From Aldersonia sp036524855 (lineage in GTDB: Bacteria > Actinomycetota > Actinomycetes > Mycobacteriales > Mycobacteriaceae), in the NCBI GenBank assembly GCA_036524855.1, contig DATDBL010000046.1, positions 1-41,500 on the forward strand: a DNA stretch of 41,500 bases, read 5' to 3'. Made by a program: the position numbers and the translations under genes. Shown here piece by piece: positions 1 through 6,105 of the stretch (the stretch's first letter is position 1; every line of letters starts with the position of its first letter). The notes beneath the pieces were generated by a model. It was not told where the DNA came from and did no database searches. It saw only the letters and a program-made list of their open reading frames with translations.

Positions 1-21
1 CTGGTCCTCAACCGAGCGCAT
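1..21 (-). CDS. Start of a molybdopterin molybdotransferase gene (moeA/glp), cut by window edge
   Basis: Seven codons are visible on the minus strand, starting with ATG at 21-19 and reading MRSVEDQ before the window ends. A purine-rich AAGGGAAGG stretch lies just upstream as a ribosome binding site. The position directly downstream of galU, and the MRSVE- N-terminus, match the galU-moeA1 order of mycobacteria, where MoeA inserts molybdate into molybdopterin. The identification rests on synteny and seven residues, so it is tentative; the moaB-type gene further right belongs to the same cofactor pathway. Confidence 0.55.
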
Positions 22-74
22 GCCTGCCTTCCCTTGGAGTCGCCGGGGAGTCGCGCGACAGCAGTGCGCGCAGA

Positions 75-1016
75 CTATTCGTAGTGGGTCAGCTTAGGCG
101 CCCAGTCCTTGCTGAGCCGATGCTCGAGCCATTCCCGCAGCTCGTGACCGTATTCCTCGCTGTCCAAGGCGAAGTCGACCGCGGCGCGGAGGAATCCGCC
201 GGGATTGCCGAGGTCGTGTCGAGACCCACGGTGCACGACGACGTGGACCGGGTGCCCCTCGTCGATCAGCAGCGAGATCGCGTCGGTGAGTTGCAGTTCG
301 CCGCCGGCGCCGGGCTTGATGCGCCGCAGCGCGTCGAAGATCTCCCGGTCGAGGATGTAGCGCCCTGCCGCGGCGAACGTGGACGGGGCGTCCTCCATCG
401 CCGGCTTCTCGACCATGCCCCGCACCCGCAGCACGTTCGGGTTCACCGCGTCCGGAACGGTCTCCACGTCGAACACACCGTACGAGCTGACCTGGTCCTT
501 CGGGACGTCGATCGCGCACAGCACGCTGCCACCCCGCTTGCGGCGGACCCGGCACATCACGTCGAGCACGCCGCGCGGCAACACCAAGTCGTCTGGCAAC
601 AGCACAGCAATCGCATCTTCGTCGTCGTCGAGCACCTGTTCGGCCTGCGCGACGGCGTGCCCGAGCCCCTTCGGCTCGTCCTGCACGACCGAACTCACGT
701 CGAGCAGCCCGGGCGCCCGACGAACCTTCTCGAGCAGCTTGTACTTGCCGCGCTCCTCGAGCTTGCTCTCGAGCACGAGGTCCTCGACGAAGTGCGCGAC
801 CACGCTGTTCTTGCCGGGAGAGGTCACAATCACCAGGCGCCGCGCCCCCGAGTCGGCCGCCTCGCCGGCGACGAGTTCGATGCCGGGGGTGTCGACGACG
901 GGCAGCAGTTCCTTCGGGATCGTCTTCGTCGCGGGCAGGAATCGGGTCCCGAGACCAGCCGCGGGAACCACCGCGGTGTGGAAGCATGCGGTGGGAGCGG
1001 GATCGGTTACCGTCAT
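75..1016 (-). CDS. galU: UTP--glucose-1-phosphate uridylyltransferase
   Basis: GalU makes UDP-glucose from UTP and glucose-1-phosphate in the cytoplasm, supplying envelope polysaccharide, trehalose and arabinogalactan precursors. The 313-residue protein is full length for the family. The nucleotidyltransferase signature GLGTRFLPATK lies at residues 21-31, followed by PKELLPVVDTP, and later LLPDD, GMVEKP and GRYILDREIF, which form the active site of the GalU family. The ATG at 1016 is chosen because it precedes the conserved AVVPAAGLGTR strand by a normal distance. It is divergent from the formyl-THF cyclo-ligase gene, with 58 bp between them holding both promoters, and it is followed by a moeA-like start 54 bp downstream. 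Nothing unusual is seen. Confidence 0.95.
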   Translation of the reverse strand: MTVTDPAPTACFHTAVVPAAGLGTRFLPATKTIPKELLPVVDTPGIELVAGEAADSGARRLVIVTSPGKNSVVAHFVEDLVLESKLEERGKYKLLEKVRRAPGLLDVSSVVQDEPKGLGHAVAQAEQVLDDDEDAIAVLLPDDLVLPRGVLDVMCRVRRKRGGSVLCAIDVPKDQVSSYGVFDVETVPDAVNPNVLRVRGMVEKPAMEDAPSTFAAAGRYILDREIFDALRRIKPGAGGELQLTDAISLLIDEGHPVHVVVHRGSRHDLGNPGGFLRAAVDFALDSEEYGHELREWLEHRLSKDWAPKLTHYE

Positions 1017-1074
1017 GGTGACACCTTATAGGTCGATGCTGACATGTTGCTGAGCGTCTGCCTGCCAACAGCCT

Positions 1075-1686
1075 ATGGTCAACCGTGTGAACACGCGCCC
1101 GGACACACCCGGCAAGCAGGACTGGCGTGCGCGCGTTCTCGCCGAACGCGCCACCACATCGCCCGCGCAACACGATTCGGAGGCCGCCCACCTCGCGTTA
1201 CACGTCGTTGGATTGGTCACACCCCGATCCACGGTGTGCGCTTACGTGCCGGTGGGGCGCGAACCCGGCTCGCTCGCCATGCTCGACGCGCTTCGTCACC
1301 ACGGCGTCCAGGTCCTCTTGCCGATCGCCCGTGACCCCGGGCCGCTGAGCTGGGCGGCCTACGACGGTCCCGACACCCTCGTCCGCGCACGGTACGGCCT
1401 GCGCGAACCCGTCGGACCGGTGCAGCCGCCAGCGGCCATCGGCACCGCCGCGGTGGTGCTCCTGCCCGCACTGGCCGTGGATCGCCGCGGCGTCCGTCTC
1501 GGTCGCGGAGCTGGGTTCTACGACCGGACCCTCGATCTCGCCGCACCCGACGCGCTGCTGGTCGCCGTGGTGCGCGACGGCGAGATCGTCGACGAACTAC
1601 CCGAGGACCCGCACGATCGGCGGGTGGACTGGGCCCTGACGCCGGGGCACGGACCTGTCCGACTGGGCACAACCGCCGGGGAATGA
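1075..1686 (+). CDS. 5-formyltetrahydrofolate cyclo-ligase
   Basis: The enzyme uses ATP to convert 5-formyl-THF to 5,10-methenyl-THF, returning folate to one-carbon metabolism that also feeds the purN and purH products. The 203-residue frame shows the family C-terminal signature GRGAGFYDRTL (about residues 143-153) and the preceding LLPALAVDRRGVRLG strand. The N-terminal KQDWRARVLAERA helix is typical. Either the ATG at 1075 or the GTG at 1087 could be the start; the GTG would give a 199-residue protein beginning MNTRPDTP. It lies upstream of the CIRCE-controlled zinc-ribbon gene, the same order as mycobacterial Rv0992c-Rv0991c. The CIRCE element between them suggests independent transcription of the downstream gene. 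Confidence 0.92.
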   Translation: MVNRVNTRPDTPGKQDWRARVLAERATTSPAQHDSEAAHLALHVVGLVTPRSTVCAYVPVGREPGSLAMLDALRHHGVQVLLPIARDPGPLSWAAYDGPDTLVRARYGLREPVGPVQPPAAIGTAAVVLLPALAVDRRGVRLGRGAGFYDRTLDLAAPDALLVAVVRDGEIVDELPEDPHDRRVDWALTPGHGPVRLGTTAGE

Positions 1687-1703
1687 ATCCCGGGCTCGCG
1701 GAG

Positions 1704-1730
1704 TTGGCACTGCAAACGGTAGAGTGCCAA
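1704..1730 (+). promoter_or_regulatory. CIRCE operator (HrcA-binding inverted repeat)
   Basis: The sequence TTGGCACTG, nine bases (1713-1721), then GAGTGCCAA, reproduces the 9-N9-9 geometry of the CIRCE element (TTAGCACTC-N9-GAGTGCTAA) with eight of nine arm pairs intact. It lies 27 bp upstream of the GTG start of the zinc-ribbon chaperone gene, overlapping where its promoter must be. A TAGAGT at 1720-1725 could be the -10 element inside the operator. HrcA represses heat-shock genes through such sites, so the downstream gene is predicted to be heat-inducible. Confidence 0.8.
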
Positions 1731-1757
1731 GACGCTCGTGCGATTTCGGAGGACCCG

Positions 1758-2090
1758 GTGCCAACTTATTCATACGCCTGCACCCAGTGTGACAACCGTT
1801 TCGACATCGTGCAGTCCTTCAGCGATGACACGTTGACCGAATGCCCCGAATGCACCGGCAAGCTGCGCAAGTTGTTCAACTCGGTCGGCATCGTGTTCAA
1901 GGGCAGCGGCTTCTACCGCACCGACAGCCGTTCCGGCGCCGGCACGGTCAACGCCCAGTCCTCGGAGTCGAAATCCGACGCTTCCCAGTCGAAGTCCGAC
2001 TCCAAGTCCAGCGACTCCAAGCCGTCGACCAGCGAAAAGAGCAAGAGCGAGTCGTCGAGTAAGTCGACACCGGCAGCCATCGCGAGCTGA
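1758..2090 (+). CDS. ruc: FmdB-family zinc-ribbon protein, Ruc-like redox-regulated chaperone
   Basis: A 110-residue protein with an N-terminal FmdB/CxxC zinc ribbon: cysteines at 8, 11, 29 and 32 (CTQC and CPEC). It is followed by the FNSVGIVFKGSGFYRTDSR segment typical of the family and a long disordered tail made almost entirely of Ser, Lys, Asp and Glu from about residue 64. This architecture, the neighbour genes and the CIRCE site match M. tuberculosis Rv0991c (Ruc), reported as an HrcA-controlled chaperone activated by oxidation of its four zinc-binding cysteines. The start is the GTG at 1758, with GGAGGA at 1748-1753 as ribosome binding site; an upstream in-frame ATG at 1683 would run through the operator and is rejected. 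The tail DNA contains loose AAGTCCGACTC-like repeats. Function here is inferred from homology. Confidence 0.85.
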   Translation: MPTYSYACTQCDNRFDIVQSFSDDTLTECPECTGKLRKLFNSVGIVFKGSGFYRTDSRSGAGTVNAQSSESKSDASQSKSDSKSSDSKPSTSEKSKSESSSKSTPAAIAS

Positions 2091-2101
2091 TCCGTCGGTA
2101 G

Positions 2102-2141
2102 TTATCCACAGCTAGTTATCCACAGCGCTCGGTTATCCACA
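2102..2141 (+). promoter_or_regulatory. Cluster of three perfect DnaA boxes
   Basis: Three exact TTATCCACA nonamers in the same orientation occur at 2102-2110, 2116-2124 and 2133-2141, with start-to-start spacings of 14 and 17 bp. Each sits in the longer repeated string GTTATCCACAG. They fill the gap between the ruc-like gene and the SAF-domain gene. TTATNCACA is the bacterial DnaA consensus. No origin-type AT-rich region or dnaA/dnaN gene is present, so a DnaA titration or regulatory site is more likely than an origin. Confidence 0.8.
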
Positions 2142-2194
2142 GGCCGGGCGCTGTAAGCGTTTTCGGGCCGGCTCGCCGATCTAGCGTTGGCGGC

Positions 2195-2851
2195 ATGAAC
2201 CGACTCGGGCCCTCGCTCGGCGACCGCATCGCACGCCTCGTGCACCCGCCCACACTCCGCACCGTTCGCGCCCGGCGTGTGCTCGCCGCGGCGCTGGCCC
2301 TGCTCGCCGTCGCGTTGGCGTTCCGCGGCGATCCCGGACGCGAACATGTGACGGTCGTCGCCGCGTCCCGCGACCTCGCTCCGGGAGTTCGACTCGACGT
2401 CGCCGACGTGCGGTTGACCGAGATCGCGGCGGGCGACGCCCCCACCGGCGCCCTCACCGACCTCGACGCCGCACTCGGGCACATCCTCGCCGGCGCCGCG
2501 CGTACGGGCGAGGTGTTCACCGACACCCGACTGCTCGGGCCTCGGCTCGCCGAGGTCAGCGCCGGCACCACGGACGCCCGCATCGTCCCGATCCGCCTTG
2601 CCGACAATGCCGTCGCCGGCCTGCTCCGGGTCGGTGACCGGGTGGACGTCGTCGCTGCGGGCCCCGACGTCGGACCCGGGGATGCCGCTGTCCCCGAGAC
2701 CCTCGGCGCCGACGTCGCGGTAGTGCTCGTATCGGAGGCGGGGACCGGGAGATCCACGGACCGGATGGTGCTGGTCGCGATGCCCGCGGCGCAGTCGGTG
2801 CAGGTCGCGGCGGCGTCGCTGACGAGCACGCTCACGGTCGTCTTCCACTGA
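2195..2851 (+). CDS. SAF-domain membrane-anchored protein (CpaB/RcpC-like)
   Basis: A 218-residue protein with a short basic N-terminus, one hydrophobic segment (about residues 28-45, VLAAALALLAVALAF) and then a SAF domain beginning HVTVVAASRDLAPGVRLDVADVR, the beta-clip fold found in CpaB-type pilus assembly proteins and in SAF proteins of actinobacteria. The remainder resembles the RcpC/CpaB C-terminal part (RIVPIRLADNAVAGLLRVGDRVDVV). It should face the outside of the cytoplasmic membrane. No pilus genes (tadA, flp) are nearby, so the role is unknown; many actinobacteria carry such a stand-alone gene near fmdB and mscL. The ATG at 2195 precedes the membrane segment closely. Its promoter region contains the three DnaA boxes. 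Confidence 0.75.
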   Translation: MNRLGPSLGDRIARLVHPPTLRTVRARRVLAAALALLAVALAFRGDPGREHVTVVAASRDLAPGVRLDVADVRLTEIAAGDAPTGALTDLDAALGHILAGAARTGEVFTDTRLLGPRLAEVSAGTTDARIVPIRLADNAVAGLLRVGDRVDVVAAGPDVGPGDAAVPETLGADVAVVLVSEAGTGRSTDRMVLVAMPAAQSVQVAAASLTSTLTVVFH

Positions 2852-2948
2852 GGCCGCTCGTTTGCACGCCCGAACAGCGTCTGCATCGTTCGTTTAGCAT
2901 TTCGACTTGACCTGCTCGAGCACGAATCCAACGGAGAGGCACGCAACG

Positions 2949-3362
2949 ATGCTCAAGGGCTTCAGAGACTTCATCATGCGCGGGAACGTCGTGGACCTCG
3001 CGGTCGCGGTCGTCATGGGTACTGCGTTCGTCGGGATCGTCACGGCTTTCAGCAACAACGTCATCAACCCGATCCTCGCGGCCTTCGGCGGGACGAACGA
3101 ACTCGGCTGGGGCTTCCAGATCACCGACAGCCCGGAGACGTTCATCAACATCGGCGCGGTGATCACGGCCGGGATCAACTTCCTGATCATCGCCGCGGTG
3201 CTCTACTTCGTCGTCGTGCTGCCGATGACGACGGCGAAGAAGCGACTCATTGCCGACAAGGAGGAGGAACTCAGCGACACCGACGTGCTCATCCAGATCC
3301 GCGACATCCTCTCCGGCGGTCCCAAAGCTCCCGACGCCACGTCCGGCAAGCCCGGCGCCTGA
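2949..3362 (+). CDS. mscL: Large-conductance mechanosensitive channel MscL
   Basis: MscL opens under membrane tension to release solutes on hypo-osmotic shock. The 137-residue product has the family N-terminus MLKGFRDFIMRGNVVDLAVAVVMGTAF (S1 amphipathic helix then TM1), the periplasmic loop, TM2 (about residues 70-92, INFLIIAAVLYFVVVLPM) and the C-terminal helix with KEEELSDTDVLIQIRDIL. The ATG at 2949 is chosen because GGAGAG at 2933-2938 precedes it and the protein then begins with the conserved MLKGF; a longer frame from 2907 adds non-conserved residues. A strong terminator follows directly. The nearby porins, MprAB and PepD make this an envelope-stress neighbourhood, as in mycobacteria where mscL adjoins moaB2-pepD-mprB-mprA. 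Confidence 0.96.
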   Translation: MLKGFRDFIMRGNVVDLAVAVVMGTAFVGIVTAFSNNVINPILAAFGGTNELGWGFQITDSPETFINIGAVITAGINFLIIAAVLYFVVVLPMTTAKKRLIADKEEELSDTDVLIQIRDILSGGPKAPDATSGKPGA

Positions 3363-3374
3363 GCGTCGTGCACG

Positions 3375-3410
3375 ACTGCGGCCCCGCACCGAAAGGTGCG
3401 GGGCCGCAGT
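3375..3410 (+). terminator. Rho-independent terminator of mscL
   Basis: A perfect 16-bp stem (3375-3390 pairing with 3395-3410) closes a GAAA tetraloop and is followed by TGTTTTC. It starts 13 bp after the mscL stop codon and lies between mscL and the convergent porin gene. The T-tract is on the plus strand only, so it acts mainly on mscL. Confidence 0.92.
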
Positions 3411-3430
3411 TGTTTTCGACTAGAGCAAGA

Positions 3431-4111
3431 TCAGCCGATGGAGAACGGCTGGCCCCACAGCGTCACCTTGGAGCCGCCCGTTTCCGTCGAAACAGTCGTC
3501 GTGATGTAGGACCGCGCCTGCGCGTAGCCCGCGCATCCGGTGACTCCGAACGAGACATCCGACCATGACACGGACCCGCTGTTGCCCTCGAAGCTGTTCG
3601 CGCGCCCATGGTCGCGGCTACCGAAATCGTCGGGCTTCTCGAGGTCGAGAATCGGGAACTTCACCGCCTGGCCCGGCCCGAGCGACAATCCGCTGTCACC
3701 CGTACCCGACACCCCGCCGCTCGGATCCGACCCGTCCGTTGGAACGGACCCCTCCGCGCCAACTCCCGCGCCGAAGCTTGCACCGCCCATGTCGATCTGG
3801 CAACCCACGATGTAGCCGGGCTCGATGTCACCGCTGCTCTTGTCGCCCTGGACATCGACAACTGCGGTACCCGACGTCCACACATTCCGATGCAACGGGG
3901 TGGATCCCAACGACGGGCTGATCAGCGCAGACTCGCCCACCCGGCTGACCGTTACCACGGTACCGTCGGAGAGCGTCCTCGAGATCTGGCCGTCCGGCAG
4001 GGGGACGAACGTGTCCGCGTTCGCCGCGCCTGCCGAAAAGAAACCGAGCGCAACCGCCGAAACCGCTCCAACGCCGGCCAGCCGCACACCGTGCTTCAAG
4101 TTGTTGTTCAT
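3431..4111 (-). CDS. MspA-family mycomembrane porin (second of a tandem pair)
   Basis: A 226-residue secreted protein. Residues 1-32 form a signal peptide ending SAGAANA-DTFVPLPDG, the MspA-family mature start. The C-terminus GCAGYAQARSYITTTVSTETGGSKVTLWGQPFSIG is the family's final strand region and ends in a hydrophobic-Gly. MspA proteins form octameric beta-barrels through the mycolic-acid outer membrane that admit small hydrophilic nutrients. A central Gly/Ser/Asp-rich segment (about residues 118-146) may be a loop. The ATG at 4111 is preceded by AAGGGAAG. It follows the paralogous porin gene on the same strand after 72 bp containing an inverted repeat, so it may be co-transcribed at reduced level or have its own promoter. 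Confidence 0.92.
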   Translation of the reverse strand: MNNNLKHGVRLAGVGAVSAVALGFFSAGAANADTFVPLPDGQISRTLSDGTVVTVSRVGESALISPSLGSTPLHRNVWTSGTAVVDVQGDKSSGDIEPGYIVGCQIDMGGASFGAGVGAEGSVPTDGSDPSGGVSGTGDSGLSLGPGQAVKFPILDLEKPDDFGSRDHGRANSFEGNSGSVSWSDVSFGVTGCAGYAQARSYITTTVSTETGGSKVTLWGQPFSIG

Positions 4112-4130
4112 GTCTTCCCTTGGAGGTTGG

Positions 4131-4163
4131 GACTCGCGCGATCGCGCGCCGGCGAGGCGAGTC
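4131..4163. repeat. Inverted repeat between the two porin genes
   Basis: GACTCGC (4131-4137) pairs with GCGAGTC (4157-4163), and the loop side contains a 14-bp palindrome CGCGCGATCGCGCG (4135-4148). It sits in the 72-bp spacer between the porin genes, 20 bp upstream of the second porin's start. It could act as an attenuator, RNA-processing site or protein site; there is no T-tract. Confidence 0.5.
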
Positions 4164-4183
4164 GGTGAAATGTGTGAGTCGGA

Positions 4184-4876
4184 TCAGCCGATGCTGAAGG
4201 GCTGGCCGTACAGCGCGCCCTTGACGTAGTTGTCGCCGATGATCTCGACGTTCGTGTACGATCGGGCCTGCGCATACCCGCCGCAGCCCTGGATCTCCAT
4301 CTGGACGTCCTGATAGTCGTACGTGTACCGGCCGGGGCTCGTAATGTCCTTGCCGCCGATCCTCACCCATTTCACCTGTCCAGGTCCGATATCGATCGAA
4401 ACCGAGCCACTGATCGACCCGTCGAGGGCAGACGTGCTGATGCCACCGCCGATGCCACCGCCGAGTCCGATGCCGCCGATGTCAACCTGGCAGCCGATGA
4501 TGTACCCGGTGTTCAACTGGGACGCCCCGTGCGTGGACGAGTTGTTGGTGCCGCTGTTGGCTCCGCCGTCGTTCTCGGGGCCGCTGTTCGGGCCGGCCTC
4601 GCCCTCTGGCGTCACGGTCACGTCGGCCCACGCATTGCCGGAAACCCACGCGGTGCGACCGGCGCCGTTGGCCGCCAGCGACGGCGATATCAACGCGGAG
4701 GAAGCAACGTGGCCCATGGTGTAACCGGGTCCGGCCTTCTGGCCATCCGGCAGCGGCACGAACGTGTCGGCGTTCGCGGCGCCGGCGGACAACAGGCCGA
4801 TGGTGACTGCGGCTGCTGCGCCGAGACCAGCGACCTGAGCGCCCCGACGCAAGCCGGTGGTGCGGTTCTCGCTCAT
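4184..4876 (-). CDS. MspA-family mycomembrane porin (first of a tandem pair)
   Basis: A 230-residue MspA-type porin. The start is the ATG at 4876, preceded by GAGGGGAACT as ribosome binding site; a longer frame from 4975 would put about 33 unlikely residues before the signal peptide. The signal peptide ends near residue 37 (LLSAGAANA-DTFVPLPDG). A Gly-rich segment IGGIGLGGGIGGGI lies mid-protein, and the C-terminus GCGGYAQARSYTNVEIIGDNYVKGALYGQPFSIG closely matches the neighbouring paralogue. The upstream leader is long and holds a hairpin, an inverted repeat and a CRP/GlxR-type site. The pair probably arose by duplication; in mycobacterial relatives mscL and the moaB gene are adjacent, so the porins look inserted into that order. 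Confidence 0.92.
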   Translation of the reverse strand: MSENRTTGLRRGAQVAGLGAAAAVTIGLLSAGAANADTFVPLPDGQKAGPGYTMGHVASSALISPSLAANGAGRTAWVSGNAWADVTVTPEGEAGPNSGPENDGGANSGTNNSSTHGASQLNTGYIIGCQVDIGGIGLGGGIGGGISTSALDGSISGSVSIDIGPGQVKWVRIGGKDITSPGRYTYDYQDVQMEIQGCGGYAQARSYTNVEIIGDNYVKGALYGQPFSIG

Positions 4877-4906
4877 AGTTCCCCTCATCATGTTCGAACG
4901 GTTCCT

Positions 4907-4925
4907 CGTCCCGACCCTCGGGACG
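4907..4925 (-). promoter_or_regulatory. Leader hairpin upstream of the first porin
   Basis: CGTCCCGA (4907-4914) pairs perfectly with TCGGGACG (4918-4925) across a three-base loop. It lies 31 bp before the porin ATG, so the transcript would carry a compact GC-rich hairpin just ahead of its ribosome binding site. A role in mRNA stability or translation control is possible. Confidence 0.45.
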
Positions 4926-5081
4926 ATCGGAGAGTGGTCCGGAACGGGCCCAGCGAAGTTCGCGCCGATGAACACACCGGAGCGAACGTGTCCGGCAACC
5001 TCACCGCAAACCAGTCGCTGACGACGCGGCCGGAGGTACGGACACGTCGGGCCCGGCGCGCAACACTGCGCACCAGCCCTC

Positions 5082-5097
5082 TCAGTTCCAGAACTGA
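5082..5097. promoter_or_regulatory. 16-bp perfect inverted repeat, candidate operator
   Basis: TCAGTTC, CA, GAACTGA is a perfect 7-2-7 dyad 206 bp upstream of the first porin's ATG in an otherwise gene-free leader. Its size and symmetry suit a dimeric repressor of TetR or similar type. I do not recognise the family. Confidence 0.45.
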
Positions 5098-5158
5098 CTC
5101 GGACGGAACACTAACGGTCCGATTACGGGGAGGCAACGCGGCACCTTATCTGTCGAGA

Positions 5159-5174
5159 TGTGACAAACGTCACA
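5159..5174. promoter_or_regulatory. Perfect CRP/GlxR-type binding site
   Basis: TGTGACAAACGTCACA matches the TGTGA-N6-TCACA consensus of the CRP family, including actinobacterial Crp and GlxR, at all ten specified bases. It is about 285 bp upstream of the first porin start and 138 bp downstream of the small gene that follows moaB, so the porin pair is the likely target. A TAAGGT (minus strand, 5148-5143) just downstream could be a -10 element. That would put the site close to or over the -35 region. Confidence 0.65.
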
Positions 5175-5311
5175 ATAGAACAGCAGACCACGTGCCGCAG
5201 CAAATCGAGGGCTTCACCTCGGTGATTGTGTCTTAGACTCGCTACCGGGGAGTAGTAACGAAGTTGAGGTGAAAACTTAACCCGGCTGTCACCGCGCGTG
5301 CGGGGTGGAGT

Positions 5312-5518
5312 TCAGCCGTGGTGCGGCGGACGCTGCCAGAGCAGCCAGTCATCCGACGATTCCTCGCCGCAGTCGGTCGGTCGTTCGAAAGTTAGCTCGT
5401 CGCCGATTTTCTCGGCCAGGACGTCGCCGAAGACCTGGGAAATGCGAGCGGCCTCGGCCGGCGTTCGCTTCGCCGGCCGAGGCCGCTTCGTCTCGTCGAT
5501 CGCTTTCTTCTCGTCGAT
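5312..5518 (-). CDS. Small acidic conserved-type protein after moaB, probable AUC start
   Basis: A 68-codon frame runs from ATC at 5518-5516 to TGA at 5314-5312, beginning IDEKKAIDETKRPR, with PAEAARISQVFGDVLAEKIGDEL in the middle, and ending SSDDWLLWQRPPHHG. The charged N-terminus, RISxVFGDVLxE helix and ...DDWLxxxxPPHHG tail resemble small hypothetical proteins I recall from other actinomycetes at this locus. Upstream in-frame codons back to a TGA, and the whole frame itself, contain no ATG, GTG or TTG. GGAG at 5532-5529, overlapping the moaB stop, is followed by eight bases and then the ATC, which is ideal spacing. So translation is either from AUC, coupled to moaB termination, or the gene lost its start. 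Function unknown. Confidence 0.6.
   Translation of the reverse strand: MDEKKAIDETKRPRPAKRTPAEAARISQVFGDVLAEKIGDELTFERPTDCGEESSDDWLLWQRPPHHG
5447..5487. repeat. 17-bp perfect inverted repeat inside the small post-moaB gene
   Basis: Positions 5447-5463 pair without mismatch with 5471-5487 around a 7-base loop TTCGCTT. The arms are almost wholly G and C, so the hairpin would be very stable in the transcript. It lies early in the 68-codon gene, 37 bp downstream of the moaB stop in the transcribed direction, where it could act as an attenuator or mRNA 3'-end stabiliser for the pepD-moaB message. Confidence 0.75.
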
Positions 5519-5523
5519 CGCAG

Positions 5524-6105
5524 TTACTCCGTGAGGCCCGACAACTCGCCGATGACGTGGCTCGCGAGCGGAGTGAGAGTCGCCATCCCGTCACGGACCG
5601 CTGCTCGGGAGGCCGCGAGGTTGACCACGAGGGTGCTGCCCGACACGCCGGCGAGGCCACGGGACAGCCCCGCGTCGAGGGCGCCGGCGGCGAGACCGGA
5701 CGAGCGAAGGGCCTCGCTGATCCCGAGCAGTTCATGGTCGAGCACGTCGGCGGTCGCGTCCGGGGTGACGTCACGCGGGGAGACACCGGTGCCGCCGACA
5801 GAGATCACCAGGTCAACGCCGCCGATCACGGCGGTGTTGAGCGCGTTACGGACCTCGACCTCGTCCGCGGTGACGGCGACCACCGCGTCGACCAGGAACC
5901 CGGCCTCGTTGAGCAGTTCGGTGACCAGCGGACCGGTCGAGTCGACACTGTCACCGTGCGCGGTGCGGTCGTCGACGATCACCACGAGCGCCCGCCCCGC
6001 CATCGGGGTATCGATGTCCATGGTGGATACCGTAATGCCCGTGCCGTAGCCCGCACCTTCAAGCCCCAAGCCGATCTGCACGTAAGGAACGCGCCCCGAC
6101 CGCAT
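5524..6105 (-). CDS. moaB: MoaB/Mog-family molybdopterin-binding domain protein
   Basis: The MoaB/Mog fold binds molybdopterin and catalyses or assists its adenylylation. The key motif GGTGVSPRDVTPDAT (about residues 103-117) and the later GVSGSTLVVNLAASRAAVRDG (equivalent to the family's substrate-site loop, usually LPGSP) identify it; the divergence of that last loop suggests altered or lost catalysis. The frame's ATG at 6105 overlaps the pepD TGA as TGATG, implying translational coupling. Internal ATG codons at 6021 and 6003 would give proteins closer to the usual size, and the first 28 residues look weakly conserved, so the true start is uncertain. Gene order mprA-mprB-pepD-moaB is as in mycobacteria (moaB2). 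Confidence 0.85.
   Translation of the reverse strand: MRSGRVPYVQIGLGLEGAGYGTGITVSTMDIDTPMAGRALVVIVDDRTAHGDSVDSTGPLVTELLNEAGFLVDAVVAVTADEVEVRNALNTAVIGGVDLVISVGGTGVSPRDVTPDATADVLDHELLGISEALRSSGLAAGALDAGLSRGLAGVSGSTLVVNLAASRAAVRDGMATLTPLASHVIGELSGLTE

Noticed and set aside
84..1031. 315-codon frame opposite galU
   Set aside because: Fully antisense to galU, His/Val/Arg-rich, with no recognisable fold or ribosome binding site.
2101..2145. Chromosomal origin of replication at the DnaA boxes
   Set aside because: Only three boxes, no AT-rich unwinding element, and none of dnaA, dnaN, rpmH or parAB nearby.
4888..5136. 82-codon minus-strand frame in the porin leader
   Set aside because: Sequence is Arg/Ser/Val-rich without helices or homology features, and the region is better explained as a regulatory leader with inverted repeats.
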